Positions 1 through 8,079 of a stretch of 64,000 nt of DNA are shown here, one piece after another. The notes under the pieces are model-generated. The model was given only the letters and a program-made list of their open reading frames with translations, made no database searches and was not told the DNA's origin. A program made the position numbers and the translations under genes. The first letter of the stretch is position 1. Every line of letters begins with the position of its first letter. This DNA comes from JAAXHH01 sp965225915 (GTDB taxonomy: Bacteria; JAAXHH01): NCBI GenBank assembly GCA_965225915.1, contig OZ245326.1, forward strand, positions 744,001-808,000, given 5' to 3'.

Positions 1-84
1 TTTATGTCGTTCTGAAACGTCCGATTCAGGACGCGAACCCGTTGACTTTTTCTTAATCGAATCCAAAGACACACTGGAGTGATC

Positions 85-1353
85 ATGTCTAAGATCAGAC
101 TGGGATTGGTCGGCTGTGGCGGTATGGGGCACCGGCACCTCTACGGCCTGGCGGAATTACACCGCACCGGGCTGTGCCGGTTCGAGCCCGTGGTGGCCTG
201 CGACCCCCGCAAAGAGAATGCCGAATCCCTTGCAGGACACATCGAACAGCATTTCGGAATCCGTCCCGCGGTGGTTGGAAGCCTCGACGAGGTAGACGCC
301 GGCGACCTGCAGGCCGTCGACATCTGCACCGACCCGCGACACCATCACACGGTATGCGCCGAGGCGGCCTCGAAGGGCTGGGACGTAATGACGGAGAAAC
401 CCATGGGACTCACGGTGCGCGCCTGCCGCATCATGCGCGAGGCAACTGACGGCTCGGGGCGCATCCTGTCGGTAGCGGAGAACTACCGCCGGGATCCGAT
501 CAACCGCCTGGGCAAGGCGCTGCTGGACGCCGGCGTGATCGGTACGCCCCGGTACATGGTGCACAATACCGCGGGCGGCGAGAACAAGATGATGATCACC
601 GTCTGGCGGCACCTGAAGAACGTCAGCGGCCTGCTGCTCGACGTGGGTGTCCACTTCGCCGACATCCTGGAATACTTCATGGGTCCGGTGTCTAACATCT
701 ACGCCCAGACGCGTCTCCACGAAAAGATCCGCTACAACGACATGGCTGGCAAGGATCCCGAGAAGGCTAAGCGTAATTCGCCAGCCGGTGTCTACGAGCA
801 CTGGCAGGCCGAGATGCCCGCGGAATTCGAAGTGACCGCCGAGGACGCGGCCTACGCTACCCTGACCTTCGAGAGCGGCGCGGTCTGCCAGTACCTGGAG
901 GAGCACGCGACCTTCGGAAAGGGTTTCTGGCACCGGGGTATTTACGGTTCGGCCGGATCGATGGAACTGCCGGGAGACCGGTCAGGCCAACCGCTGACCA
1001 TCGGCCGCGACGGCGAGACCCTGCAGGGCGAGGGGCTGCTCGACCTCGTGCCTGACTTCGCCCTGGACGAAGCGACGGCGGCACTCTTCGGCGGCGACCG
1101 CCTTTGGAATTACGATTTTCCGTTTCCGGAGACAGACCGCAAGATCATCGCCATCGAGTACGCCGATTTCGCGGAGGCCATCGATGAAGGCCGCCAGCCC
1201 GAGGTCGACGGTTACATGGGCATGCGCTCGGTCGCCGTCTCCTACGGCATATTGGAGTCGGGACAGGCGGGCAGGCAGGTCACCATGGACGAAATCATGG
1301 CGGACGGCACCAACGACTACCAGCAGGAAATCAACGACAGCCTGGGCATCTGA
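85..1353 (+). CDS. Gfo/Idh/MocA family NAD(P)-dependent oxidoreductase
   Basis: The protein opens with a Rossmann nucleotide-binding motif (GLVGCGGMGHRH, about residues 7-18) and carries the family's EKPMG segment near residue 105, where Lys is the usual catalytic/cofactor-contacting residue. The C-terminal half is the alpha/beta sheet domain typical of the family, and about 420 aa is normal. Such enzymes oxidise or reduce sugars, inositols or their derivatives in the cytoplasm; the substrate cannot be read. ATG at 85 is preferred over the in-frame GTG at 79 because GGAG at 76-79 lies five bases before it. It is followed after 11 bases by a sugar isomerase-like gene, so the two probably form a carbohydrate catabolic operon. 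Family call is firm, substrate unknown. Confidence 0.93.
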   Translation: MSKIRLGLVGCGGMGHRHLYGLAELHRTGLCRFEPVVACDPRKENAESLAGHIEQHFGIRPAVVGSLDEVDAGDLQAVDICTDPRHHHTVCAEAASKGWDVMTEKPMGLTVRACRIMREATDGSGRILSVAENYRRDPINRLGKALLDAGVIGTPRYMVHNTAGGENKMMITVWRHLKNVSGLLLDVGVHFADILEYFMGPVSNIYAQTRLHEKIRYNDMAGKDPEKAKRNSPAGVYEHWQAEMPAEFEVTAEDAAYATLTFESGAVCQYLEEHATFGKGFWHRGIYGSAGSMELPGDRSGQPLTIGRDGETLQGEGLLDLVPDFALDEATAALFGGDRLWNYDFPFPETDRKIIAIEYADFAEAIDEGRQPEVDGYMGMRSVAVSYGILESGQAGRQVTMDEIMADGTNDYQQEINDSLGI

Positions 1354-1364
1354 GGCGGTGGATC

Positions 1365-2207
1365 ATGAAACTCGGATACTCCACGTGGGGCATGCCCCGA
1401 GTCGAGATGGACGAGGCAGTGCCCCACCTGGCGGGACTGGGATACGACGGCATCGAAATAACCGTCATCCCGGGCTATTCCACGGAACTTAGTACACTCG
1501 ATGCAGAAGAACGCCGGCGTATCCGGGGCCTGTTCGCGAAGCACAACGTGGAGATGCCCGCCATCGCCGGTCACACCAGCCTGCTCGATCCCGATGTGCG
1601 GCAGCACGACGCCAACATGAAGCGGCTGAAGGCCACTGTGGAACTCGCCGCGGATCTGACCATGGGCGGACTCGTGCCCTGCCTGGACACAACCCCTGGG
1701 GGACGTCCCGAAGACTGGTCCGACGTGCGGGAACGACTGCTCAACGAGGTGGGCAGTCTCGTGGACTACGGCGCCCGCCACGGGGTGACCATAGCCATGG
1801 AGCCCCATATCGGCTGTTGCCTGTGCGACGTGGAACGGACCCTGTGGCTGCTAGAACAGATCGATTCCACTTACCTGAAGCTCAATTACGATATCAGCCA
1901 TTTCGACGTGGCCGGGGTGCCCACGGCGGAAAGCGTGGCGGCACTGGCGCCCCACACCATTCACACCCATGTGAAGGATCAGCGCGGCCGGGCGCCCGAC
2001 TTCGAGTTCCTTATCCCCGGAGAAGGCGATTTCGACTACGTGGAATACCTGGACGCCATGAAGGCGGCGGGGTACGACGACTACATTACCGTGGAAGTCA
2101 GCATGATGGTGCAGCAGCGAGAAGACTACGATCCCCTCGACGCGGCAGGACTGGCCTATCGCACCCTGGAGGCGGCTTTCGAGGCGTCGGTGGCGGAACG
2201 GACGTAG
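1365..2207 (+). CDS. sugar phosphate isomerase/epimerase (xylose isomerase-like TIM barrel)
   Basis: A 280-aa protein beginning MKLGYSTWGMP, the usual first strand of AP endonuclease 2 / xylose isomerase-like TIM barrels. Metal-ligand-type segments follow: AMEPHIG near residue 145, NYDISHF near 175, THVKDQRG near 200 and TVEVS near 245, supplying Glu, Asp, His and Glu in the expected order. The family isomerises or epimerises sugars, keto-sugars or inosose derivatives using a divalent metal. It starts 11 bases after the preceding oxidoreductase, so co-transcription and a shared sugar or inositol route are likely. The exact substrate is not deducible. Confidence 0.92.
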   Translation: MKLGYSTWGMPRVEMDEAVPHLAGLGYDGIEITVIPGYSTELSTLDAEERRRIRGLFAKHNVEMPAIAGHTSLLDPDVRQHDANMKRLKATVELAADLTMGGLVPCLDTTPGGRPEDWSDVRERLLNEVGSLVDYGARHGVTIAMEPHIGCCLCDVERTLWLLEQIDSTYLKLNYDISHFDVAGVPTAESVAALAPHTIHTHVKDQRGRAPDFEFLIPGEGDFDYVEYLDAMKAAGYDDYITVEVSMMVQQREDYDPLDAAGLAYRTLEAAFEASVAERT

Positions 2208-2342
2208 ATCGCATCTGGGATTTCAGCGCGCATACAACTTCATCGCGTCATGAGTCTCAGCGCGCCGCAGCGAAAGGCTGATTTGCACGTCAGTCGAACC
2301 CAACGGCAGGTTGCCCGTCAACTAATAAAAGTAAATTGAAGC

Positions 2343-2375
2343 ATATTAAGGTATATTAAGGTATATTAAGGTATA
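2343..2375 (+). repeat. short 10-bp tandem repeat, AT-rich
   Basis: The unit GTATATTAAG is repeated about three times with exact 10-bp spacing, ending in a partial GTATA. It lies between the isomerase gene and the bacilliredoxin gene, about 60 bases before the latter. Period 10 is close to the DNA helical repeat, so the tract could be bent or easily melted DNA in the promoter region; that role is inference. Confidence 0.8.
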
Positions 2376-2438
2376 ACGTATAGATCATCGTGCGAATTGA
2401 TCGTGAAGGTCCACAAAACTTCGAGGAGACATCACACC

Positions 2439-2855
2439 ATGTACGATCCCGTACTAGTTGAACCCATGCGCAGGGAACTGACCGAACTGGGCGTGGAGGA
2501 ACTGAAGACCGCTGGCGAGGTGGACTCTCTGCTACAGGAGCACGAGGGCACCGCGCTGGTCGTGGTGAATTCCGTCTGCGGCTGCGCGGCGGCGAATGCA
2601 CGGCCGGGCGTCGCCATGGCCCTGCAGAACAAGAAACTGCCGGACCGGGTCACCACGGTGTTCGCCGGCATGGATCTGGAGGCCACGAGTAAGGCCAGGG
2701 ATTACTTCAAGGGGTTTTTCCCCACGTCGCCGCAGATTGCGCTGATGAAGGACGGCGAGGTGGCGTTCATGATGGAACGCTACGACATCGAGGGCCGAAC
2801 GGCGCTCGACGTGGCCCAGCGGCTGATCGAGGCCTTCAACCAACACTGCGGCTAG
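2439..2855 (+). CDS. brxB: BrxA/BrxB-family bacilliredoxin
   Basis: A 138-aa protein with a thioredoxin-like fold and the diagnostic CGC active site (Cys47-Gly-Cys49) in the context NSVCGCAAANARP. Bacilliredoxins remove bacillithiol from S-bacillithiolated proteins, the first Cys attacking the mixed disulfide. Length matches the family (about 140 aa). The start ATG at 2439 is set by GAGGAGA at 2423-2429; an upstream in-frame extension has no ribosome site. A YpdA-like flavoprotein, the usual reductase partner, lies at 17546. The two together hint at a low-molecular-weight-thiol redox system; no bacillithiol synthesis gene is recognised in the window. It converges with queF, only 12 bases apart. 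Confidence 0.9.
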   Translation: MYDPVLVEPMRRELTELGVEELKTAGEVDSLLQEHEGTALVVVNSVCGCAAANARPGVAMALQNKKLPDRVTTVFAGMDLEATSKARDYFKGFFPTSPQIALMKDGEVAFMMERYDIEGRTALDVAQRLIEAFNQHCG

Positions 2856-2867
2856 TTCAGGCGCAGG

Positions 2868-3266
2868 CTATCCCTGTTCGTATTCCGCCGTGCACACCGT
2901 GTGGATGCCGCCGCGGATCCGGTAGTCGGTGCTTACCGTCATGCGGACCGGCCGCACCGCCGCGACGAGATCGTCCAGGATACGACGCGTGACGTGTTCC
3001 TGCACCATGCCGACGGTCCGGTAGGAAAGCAGGTAGTACTTGTATGACCGCAGCTCCAGGATCACTTCGTCCGGCACGTAGGAAACGATCACCTCGCCGA
3101 AATCGGGCAGTCCCGTCCACGGACATACCGCCGTGAACTCGTCCGTATCGATGTCCACGTCGAGGGGATCGCCTTGGGATTCGTAAGGGAAGGTCTCCAG
3201 GATCTCGGGTTTGATGGCCTCGGGACCGTCGAAGTCGAACTGCTTTTGTCGTGGTTCGATGTTCAT
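2868..3266 (-). CDS. queF: NADPH-dependent 7-cyano-7-deazaguanine reductase QueF
   Basis: A 132-aa single-domain QueF of the short Bacillus type. It has the catalytic Cys48 in TAVCPWTG and the Asp seven residues later (GLPDFG), plus the QueF motif around ELRSYKYYLLSYR that binds NADPH. The enzyme reduces the nitrile preQ0 to the amine preQ1 in queuosine tRNA modification. No other queuosine genes (queC, D, E) are nearby, so it stands alone on the minus strand. The 142-bp region upstream contains two direct copies of CGCTTCCAACAC but no riboswitch that I can recognise. Confidence 0.95.
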   Translation of the reverse strand: MNIEPRQKQFDFDGPEAIKPEILETFPYESQGDPLDVDIDTDEFTAVCPWTGLPDFGEVIVSYVPDEVILELRSYKYYLLSYRTVGMVQEHVTRRILDDLVAAVRPVRMTVSTDYRIRGGIHTVCTAEYEQG

Positions 3267-3408
3267 GAGACCATGGTTCTCCGGTAATTGATCGGCTCTT
3301 TACAGTTAATCAGACTATTCCGCAGTCTACTGGACACCTCAGGCTGGCTCTTCCTGCGCCTCAAGCAAACGCTTCCAACACTTCAGACGCTTCCAACACC
3401 CCAACGCC

Positions 3409-4638
3409 TCAGACTTTTCCCGTGAAATCCGGCGCGTCCGGATTCACGCTTTCCCCTTCGGGGCGAGGCGCGACCGGCCGGAAAGGCATTTCCGCGTAGG
3501 ACACGTACGCGACGTCGAGAAAGGGTGTTTCGATCCGTCGGTGATTCTCGTGACGGCTGTTCATAGCGGCGTCGATGATGCCCGTGGTCAGCAACGTCCG
3601 GTCGGGTGGATACGGTGCGTCGCCCGTCATGAAGAACCGCTGTATGTTGTGGCACAGGTAGCCGAAATGGGCGTGGGTGCCCTCTCTGACAAGATGGAAA
3701 CACGACCCGTGCACCCGGCCGTCGACCAGGGCGGCGTAGGCGAATTCCTTCACGTACCCGCCCAGCATGAGGGTGGCGGTCCGAAGACCGTCGCGGCGTT
3801 CCACCAAGAAGGCCGCGGGTTCGCTGGCGAGTTCCCGCATCGATCCTTCCGGCTTGTCGGGTATGGCGTCCAGTGCCGCGTCCATGAGATCCCGTGACCA
3901 GAGGCCCCGGTCGCACGCCCGCCACATCTCGTCGCCTTCCAGACACTGCACGGAAGCCACGCCCGTCTCTCCACCGCGGCGCCGTTCGACCATGCACTGC
4001 AATGCCTCCAGGGCGTGGTAGCCGTAGGACTCGACCCCGCCGAATCCGATGGTAAGCGCTTCCTCCACATTCGCGCCCCGGTCGTATTCGATCCATGGTT
4101 CGCGCCAAGCCAGGGGTAGCGACGAGCCGGCCATCAGGGGTATGTTCAATTCTTTCGCCCGGTCCCACATCCATTGGGCGTCGCGGTAGTCGTAGGCGAA
4201 GTGTTTGTCGCTGAAGACCGGAACGGAACGCCCGCTCTCGGCGAAAACACCGGCGATCTGCTCGAAGAAGTACCGCCGCGGATACATGTGGCGGCCCCGT
4301 TCGTTCCACGGGTAGTCGCCGTGCTCGCCCACCAGCAGCACCGCGTCTACGCCCAGGGCGTCGCCCCCGGCGTGCAGCGCCCTGCGGATACTCGGGTACA
4401 CCGGCACACCGAACTTTTCCGCTATAGGCAGGCCGATATCTGTATCGAGGACGTGGTCGATGTACAGGGAAACCACGTCGACTTCAGGGACGAAGTACCC
4501 CTGGTCGACCGACCAGCCCTTCAGGAACTTGGATACGATAACGTCGGCGTGGGCGAAGGGATGGTAGATCGTGCAGATGGCGGCGACGCGGAGACGTGCT
4601 GGCAAGAATCCTCCCGGATGAATCAGAGCCTGCGACAT
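3409..4638 (-). CDS. conserved hypothetical protein, downstream of inositol-phosphate synthase
   Basis: About 409 aa with no recognised domain. It begins with a predicted beta strand (RVAAICTIYHPFAHAD) like a Rossmann-type or oxidoreductase start, has GVDAVLLVGEHGDYPWN near residue 100 and the Gly/His-rich stretch GFGGVESYGYHALEALQ near 205, resembling an enzyme rather than a structural protein. Proteins with this start occur in planctomycete-like genomes as uncharacterised; that is from memory. The start is uncertain: ATG 4638 gives a compact N-terminus, while ATG 4686 and TTG 4722 are in frame upstream with poor ribosome sites. It follows the inositol-phosphate synthase gene on the same strand within about 100 bases, so a role in inositol or sugar metabolism is a guess from context. 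Confidence 0.7.
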   Translation of the reverse strand: MSQALIHPGGFLPARLRVAAICTIYHPFAHADVIVSKFLKGWSVDQGYFVPEVDVVSLYIDHVLDTDIGLPIAEKFGVPVYPSIRRALHAGGDALGVDAVLLVGEHGDYPWNERGRHMYPRRYFFEQIAGVFAESGRSVPVFSDKHFAYDYRDAQWMWDRAKELNIPLMAGSSLPLAWREPWIEYDRGANVEEALTIGFGGVESYGYHALEALQCMVERRRGGETGVASVQCLEGDEMWRACDRGLWSRDLMDAALDAIPDKPEGSMRELASEPAAFLVERRDGLRTATLMLGGYVKEFAYAALVDGRVHGSCFHLVREGTHAHFGYLCHNIQRFFMTGDAPYPPDRTLLTTGIIDAAMNSRHENHRRIETPFLDVAYVSYAEMPFRPVAPRPEGESVNPDAPDFTGKV

Positions 4639-4738
4639 TGCGCGGCATGGGTTTTTCAAAATAGACGCGCCGGCGCAAGGTTTCATCCGTTTCCAGGACG
4701 AGCGCTTCCGCCGGCGTTTCAATCGGACTATGGGTTCG

Positions 4739-5884
4739 TCAGCTGCTAGCTGGAACCGGCTCTTCCGCCGGGATCTCCGCGGGCGCCTGGGCGGGTTGGT
4801 CCGTCTTCTTACCGTATTCCTCGATGAACTCCTCCACCAGCCGGCGGCACACGTCGTCGTTGTACTGCTCGGGCGGGGACTTCATGAAGTAGGAGGAAGG
4901 ACCGAACTGGGGACCGCTGAGGCCGTTGTCCAGGGCCAGTTTGCAGCAACGCACCGCGTCGATGACCACGCCGGCCGAGTTGGGCGAATCCCAGACTTCC
5001 AGCTTGAGTTCGAGGTTCAGCGGCACGCCGCCGAAGGTCTCGCCTTCCATGCGGATGTGACACCACTTGCGGTCTTCGAGCCATGGCACGTGATCGCTGG
5101 GTCCCACGTGGATGTTGCCCTCGCCCATGTCGTAGCTCAGCTGGGACGTCACCGCGTTGGTCTTGCTGATCTTCTTCGACTCGAGGCGCGAACGCTCCAA
5201 CATGTTGTAGAAATCCGTGTTTCCGCCGAAGTTAAGCTGGTAGGAACGCAGGATCTTGACACCGCGGTCCGCGAAGAGGCGGGTCAGCACGCGGTGGGTG
5301 ATGGTGGCGCCCACCTGCGATTTGATGTCGTCGCCGATGATCGGCAGGCCGTGCTTGCGGAACCGCTCCGGCCAGTGACCTGTGCTGGCGATGAACACCG
5401 GCACGCAGTTGATGAATCCGCATCCCGCCTGCAGAATCTGCTCGACGTACCACTTCGTGGCCTCCTCGCTGCCCACGGGCAGGTAGCTGACCACCACATC
5501 CGTTTTCGTTTCCTTCAGCACTTCCACTACGTCGACCGTATCGCTCGGGTCCTTTTCGATGACTTCACTCAGGTATTTCCCCAGCCCGTCGTGGGTCATG
5601 CCCCGCATTACGGGTACGTCCAGGTTCGGTACGTCGGCGAACTTCACCGTGTTGTTGGGATAGGCGAAGACTGCCTCGCTCAGGTCCTTGCCTACCTTTT
5701 CCACCCCGACGTCAAAGGCGGCCGAAAACTCGACATCGTTGATGTGATAACCGCCCAGGTTGGCGTGCATCAGGCCGGGTATGAACTCGTCCTGCGCGGC
5801 GTTACGGTAATACTCGACGCCCTGCACCAGGGACGAGGCACAGTTGCCCACGCCTACGATGGCGACTCTTACTTTGCTGCTCAT
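4739..5884 (-). CDS. ino1: inositol-3-phosphate synthase (myo-inositol-1-phosphate synthase)
   Basis: A 381-aa protein with an N-terminal NAD-binding motif VGVGNCASSLVQG and the MIPS core including GDDIKSQVGATITHR and the SYQLNFGGNTDF stretch; SKKISKT and KLALDNG follow. It converts glucose-6-phosphate to inositol-3-phosphate, the committed step to inositol. The size matches short actinobacterial-type enzymes (about 360 aa), not the 500-aa eukaryotic form. The start at 5884 is chosen because GGGGAAAAC precedes it; an upstream 13-residue extension lacks a ribosome site. It heads a minus-strand unit with the unknown gene at 3409-4638 and diverges from a LysR gene across an AT-rich 277-bp region. 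Confidence 0.93.
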   Translation of the reverse strand: MSSKVRVAIVGVGNCASSLVQGVEYYRNAAQDEFIPGLMHANLGGYHINDVEFSAAFDVGVEKVGKDLSEAVFAYPNNTVKFADVPNLDVPVMRGMTHDGLGKYLSEVIEKDPSDTVDVVEVLKETKTDVVVSYLPVGSEEATKWYVEQILQAGCGFINCVPVFIASTGHWPERFRKHGLPIIGDDIKSQVGATITHRVLTRLFADRGVKILRSYQLNFGGNTDFYNMLERSRLESKKISKTNAVTSQLSYDMGEGNIHVGPSDHVPWLEDRKWCHIRMEGETFGGVPLNLELKLEVWDSPNSAGVVIDAVRCCKLALDNGLSGPQFGPSSYFMKSPPEQYNDDVCRRLVEEFIEEYGKKTDQPAQAPAEIPAEEPVPASS

Positions 5885-6161
5885 GTTTTCCCCGCTTTCC
5901 TTCCGACACCGGGCCCGCGTCACGCTGGTCCGAAGTATAATGAAGAATAAGTGATTTGCTTAATGATCTCAGGTAATAAGAAACCTTGTTTTTGGTATAA
6001 TTCAAATAAATAATTGTTATATTATCTATAGCCTAAGTTTATATTAAGTCGGGAGCCCTGAGGGGCCGATGTATTCACCGGCTGTAGGGGGATCAATGGA
6101 AAATCGTCATCATGATTTCACAGCGTACACCATGCAATCACGATAGTGCGGAGCAAACACC
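5885..6161. promoter_or_regulatory. AT-rich divergent intergenic region (ino1 / lysR)
   Basis: 277 bases between two divergent genes, markedly AT-rich at 5935-6045 against GC-rich surroundings. It contains TATAAT at 5996-6001 on the plus strand. LysR regulators often act on a divergent neighbour from such a region, so ino1 control by the LysR protein is plausible but unproven. I see no confident -35/-10 pair. Confidence 0.5.
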
Positions 6162-7079
6162 ATGAACCTGTATTACCTGCGGTACTTCCTGGCCGTTGCG
6201 AGGAGGGAGAGCTTTTCAAAGGCTGCCCGGGACATGCACGTGACGCAGCCCACGGTAAGCAATGGCGTACGGGAACTGGAACAGACACTGGGGGTGAAAT
6301 TGTTCAACCGCGGGAGCCGCCACGTTTCATTGACCATGGAGGGCAGGACGCTGGTCGGTTACGCCGTACGCATCCAGGATCTCACGGAGGAAGTGGAAAA
6401 CCGGCTCGCACGGGGCGACGTCCTGCCGGGCGAGGGGTTCACCTTCGGCGCCACCGACGCCGCGGTGACCTACCTGCTGACGGACATCCTCAAACGCTAC
6501 GTGCAGCGGTATCCGGAACTGGAACTGTCCGTCCACGTATCGCCGTCCCAGTACCTGGTGGAGGAACTCCTGGCCAACCGCTCGGAGTTCGCCCTGATCA
6601 CCCTGCCATACTCCCACCCGAGGATCGAGACCATGACCATCTACCACGATTCCATGCCGCTTGTGGTCGGTGGCGGCCATCCCTTCGTGGACCGGACCTC
6701 TGTCGCGCTGAGTGAGGTGGCTGAACAGCCGTTGATCCTTTTCCACGGGGATTCGGTGTCCCGCCGGATCGTGGACGAAAGATTCGCCGAGGTGGGCGTA
6801 TCACCGCGTGTGGTCATGGAAATGCGCAGTCCAGAGGCGATGCGCAAACTTGTAGAAGCGGGCGTGGGTATTTCGTTCCTGCCCTCTTTGACGATCCAGG
6901 AATCCATTGCGGCCGGTACGCTTCGGGAGGTCACCGTGGATGGCTTCGCCTTCAGCCGCGATATCGGCGTAGCCTGGCGGCGCGGGCGATACTTCAGTCC
7001 GGCCCTGGGCAATCTCCTTGAAGATATCTTCGAAAGCTACGGCGAGGGCGAGGCGTGGGCGGAGCGGCAGAAAATGTGA
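6162..7079 (+). CDS. LysR family transcriptional regulator
   Basis: A 305-aa protein with the LysR N-terminal winged helix-turn-helix: MNLYYLRYFLAVARRESFSKAA then VTQPTVSNGVRELE as the recognition region and LFNRGSR as the wing. Residues from about 90 onward form the periplasmic-binding-like effector domain. Length is normal for the family. It is divergent from ino1, the typical arrangement for a LysR target, but the inducer is not deducible. The ATG is at the expected distance before the HTH, with weak ribosome-site similarity (GGAG upstream). Confidence 0.93.
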   Translation: MNLYYLRYFLAVARRESFSKAARDMHVTQPTVSNGVRELEQTLGVKLFNRGSRHVSLTMEGRTLVGYAVRIQDLTEEVENRLARGDVLPGEGFTFGATDAAVTYLLTDILKRYVQRYPELELSVHVSPSQYLVEELLANRSEFALITLPYSHPRIETMTIYHDSMPLVVGGGHPFVDRTSVALSEVAEQPLILFHGDSVSRRIVDERFAEVGVSPRVVMEMRSPEAMRKLVEAGVGISFLPSLTIQESIAAGTLREVTVDGFAFSRDIGVAWRRGRYFSPALGNLLEDIFESYGEGEAWAERQKM

Positions 7080-7109
7080 CGGTAGCGGTGGAGAAACGGC
7101 CAGTTCTGC

Positions 7110-7607
7110 TCAGTCGAATTGCTTCAGTTCAGCGTTGATCCGGTCCTGGTGCCGGGGATCTCTCGCTGGACCGGCTACGACCGCGGCGGCGACGCGGTTC
7201 AGGCGCCCGGACCGCCACCGGCGAAGCGTGATGAAGATCAGTCCGGCTCCGGTCAGGAACATGAGCGGCGTAATCAGGTAAGCCATTCGGTTGAAACCGG
7301 TGTTGGGCGGGGATGACAGAATGCGTTCCCCGTACATGGCCTTGTAGTGATCGATGATCTCCTCGCGGGTCTGCCCTCCGGCGAGCATTTCTCGGAGGTC
7401 CTTTTTCATTCTCTCCGCGGTACCGGAGTAATGCTGACTGAGCGGCTGCCGCCAGCAGCAAGGTGCAATCAGTCGCTCTTCGACATCCCTGGCGACCAGG
7501 TCCCTGCCCTCTACCACGGCCTCTTCAACCTGGGACACGGCCGAGCCAGATATCGCCAGGAAAACCAGCAGCGGGAGCATGTAAAAGTAGGGGTATCGTC
7601 GCATCAT
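7110..7607 (-). CDS. CcmH/CycL/NrfF-type cytochrome c biogenesis protein
   Basis: 165 aa: a signal peptide or N-terminal anchor (residues 1-26), a short CcmH three-helix domain with a vicinal dithiol (Cys50-Cys51 in APCCWRQPLSQH), the downstream AGGQTREEIIDHYKAMYG segment, and a second membrane helix at about 108-127. CcmH keeps apocytochrome haem-binding cysteines reduced for haem attachment. The classical motif is LRCxxCQ; here the cysteines are adjacent, a variant I associate with some other phyla. It stands alone, without ccm neighbours, so its partner proteins must be elsewhere or it has a different thiol-redox role. Confidence 0.8.
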   Translation of the reverse strand: MMRRYPYFYMLPLLVFLAISGSAVSQVEEAVVEGRDLVARDVEERLIAPCCWRQPLSQHYSGTAERMKKDLREMLAGGQTREEIIDHYKAMYGERILSSPPNTGFNRMAYLITPLMFLTGAGLIFITLRRWRSGRLNRVAAAVVAGPARDPRHQDRINAELKQFD

Positions 7608-8079
7608 AATGAAAAGGAATCAGGCGTTGGATTGGTTCCCGAATCGGAGATCGGCCTTACCGTTTGGCCTTACCGTTCTACCATCCAAGTTACTACTAGT
7701 CCGCCATGTACGCAAGCAGGATCTTGATCTCTGAGACGTTGGTTAATTGGCTGTCCATCATTTTATTGACTATGAAAACCTGTGGATGTAAAAAGCTGGA
7801 TGATTCGTCGTCTGTGATACTATACGGCGACTGGGTTAAGATATGCCAGTTTAAGATGATTTACTGTATTGGTGGATTTTCGGGGAACTATCTCGAATGT
7901 TTAATGTATTTTCTTGACCTGACCAGTACCGACTTCTATTCTGTGGCGAATTTCACAGGACGATGTAAGTTTCTGAAAACCGATCTGTAGTGTTGCTTAA
8001 GCCGTCGTGGCCGATCTGACCTGGCTTGCTGCCCATGCCGGACCACGCGAAACCCGGGCGGACAACGGAGATTTCCATC
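7608..8079. other. gene-free, AT-rich intergenic stretch
   Basis: About 470 bases between the ccmH-like gene and the MFS gene. It holds an imperfect direct repeat of GGCCTTACCGTT at 7653-7664 and 7666-7677. Open frames here (for example 7706-7990) have odd composition, no ribosome site and no recognisable domain, so I do not call them genes. The low GC contrasts with both flanks. Confidence 0.6.

Noticed and set aside
4730..5950. 406-aa plus-strand frame opposite ino1
   Set aside because: Shadow of inositol-phosphate synthase; no domain, His/Val-rich composition.
7706..7990. 94-aa plus-strand frame in the gap before the MFS gene
   Set aside because: Cys- and aromatic-rich odd composition, no ribosome site, no family resemblance, in AT-rich non-coding DNA.
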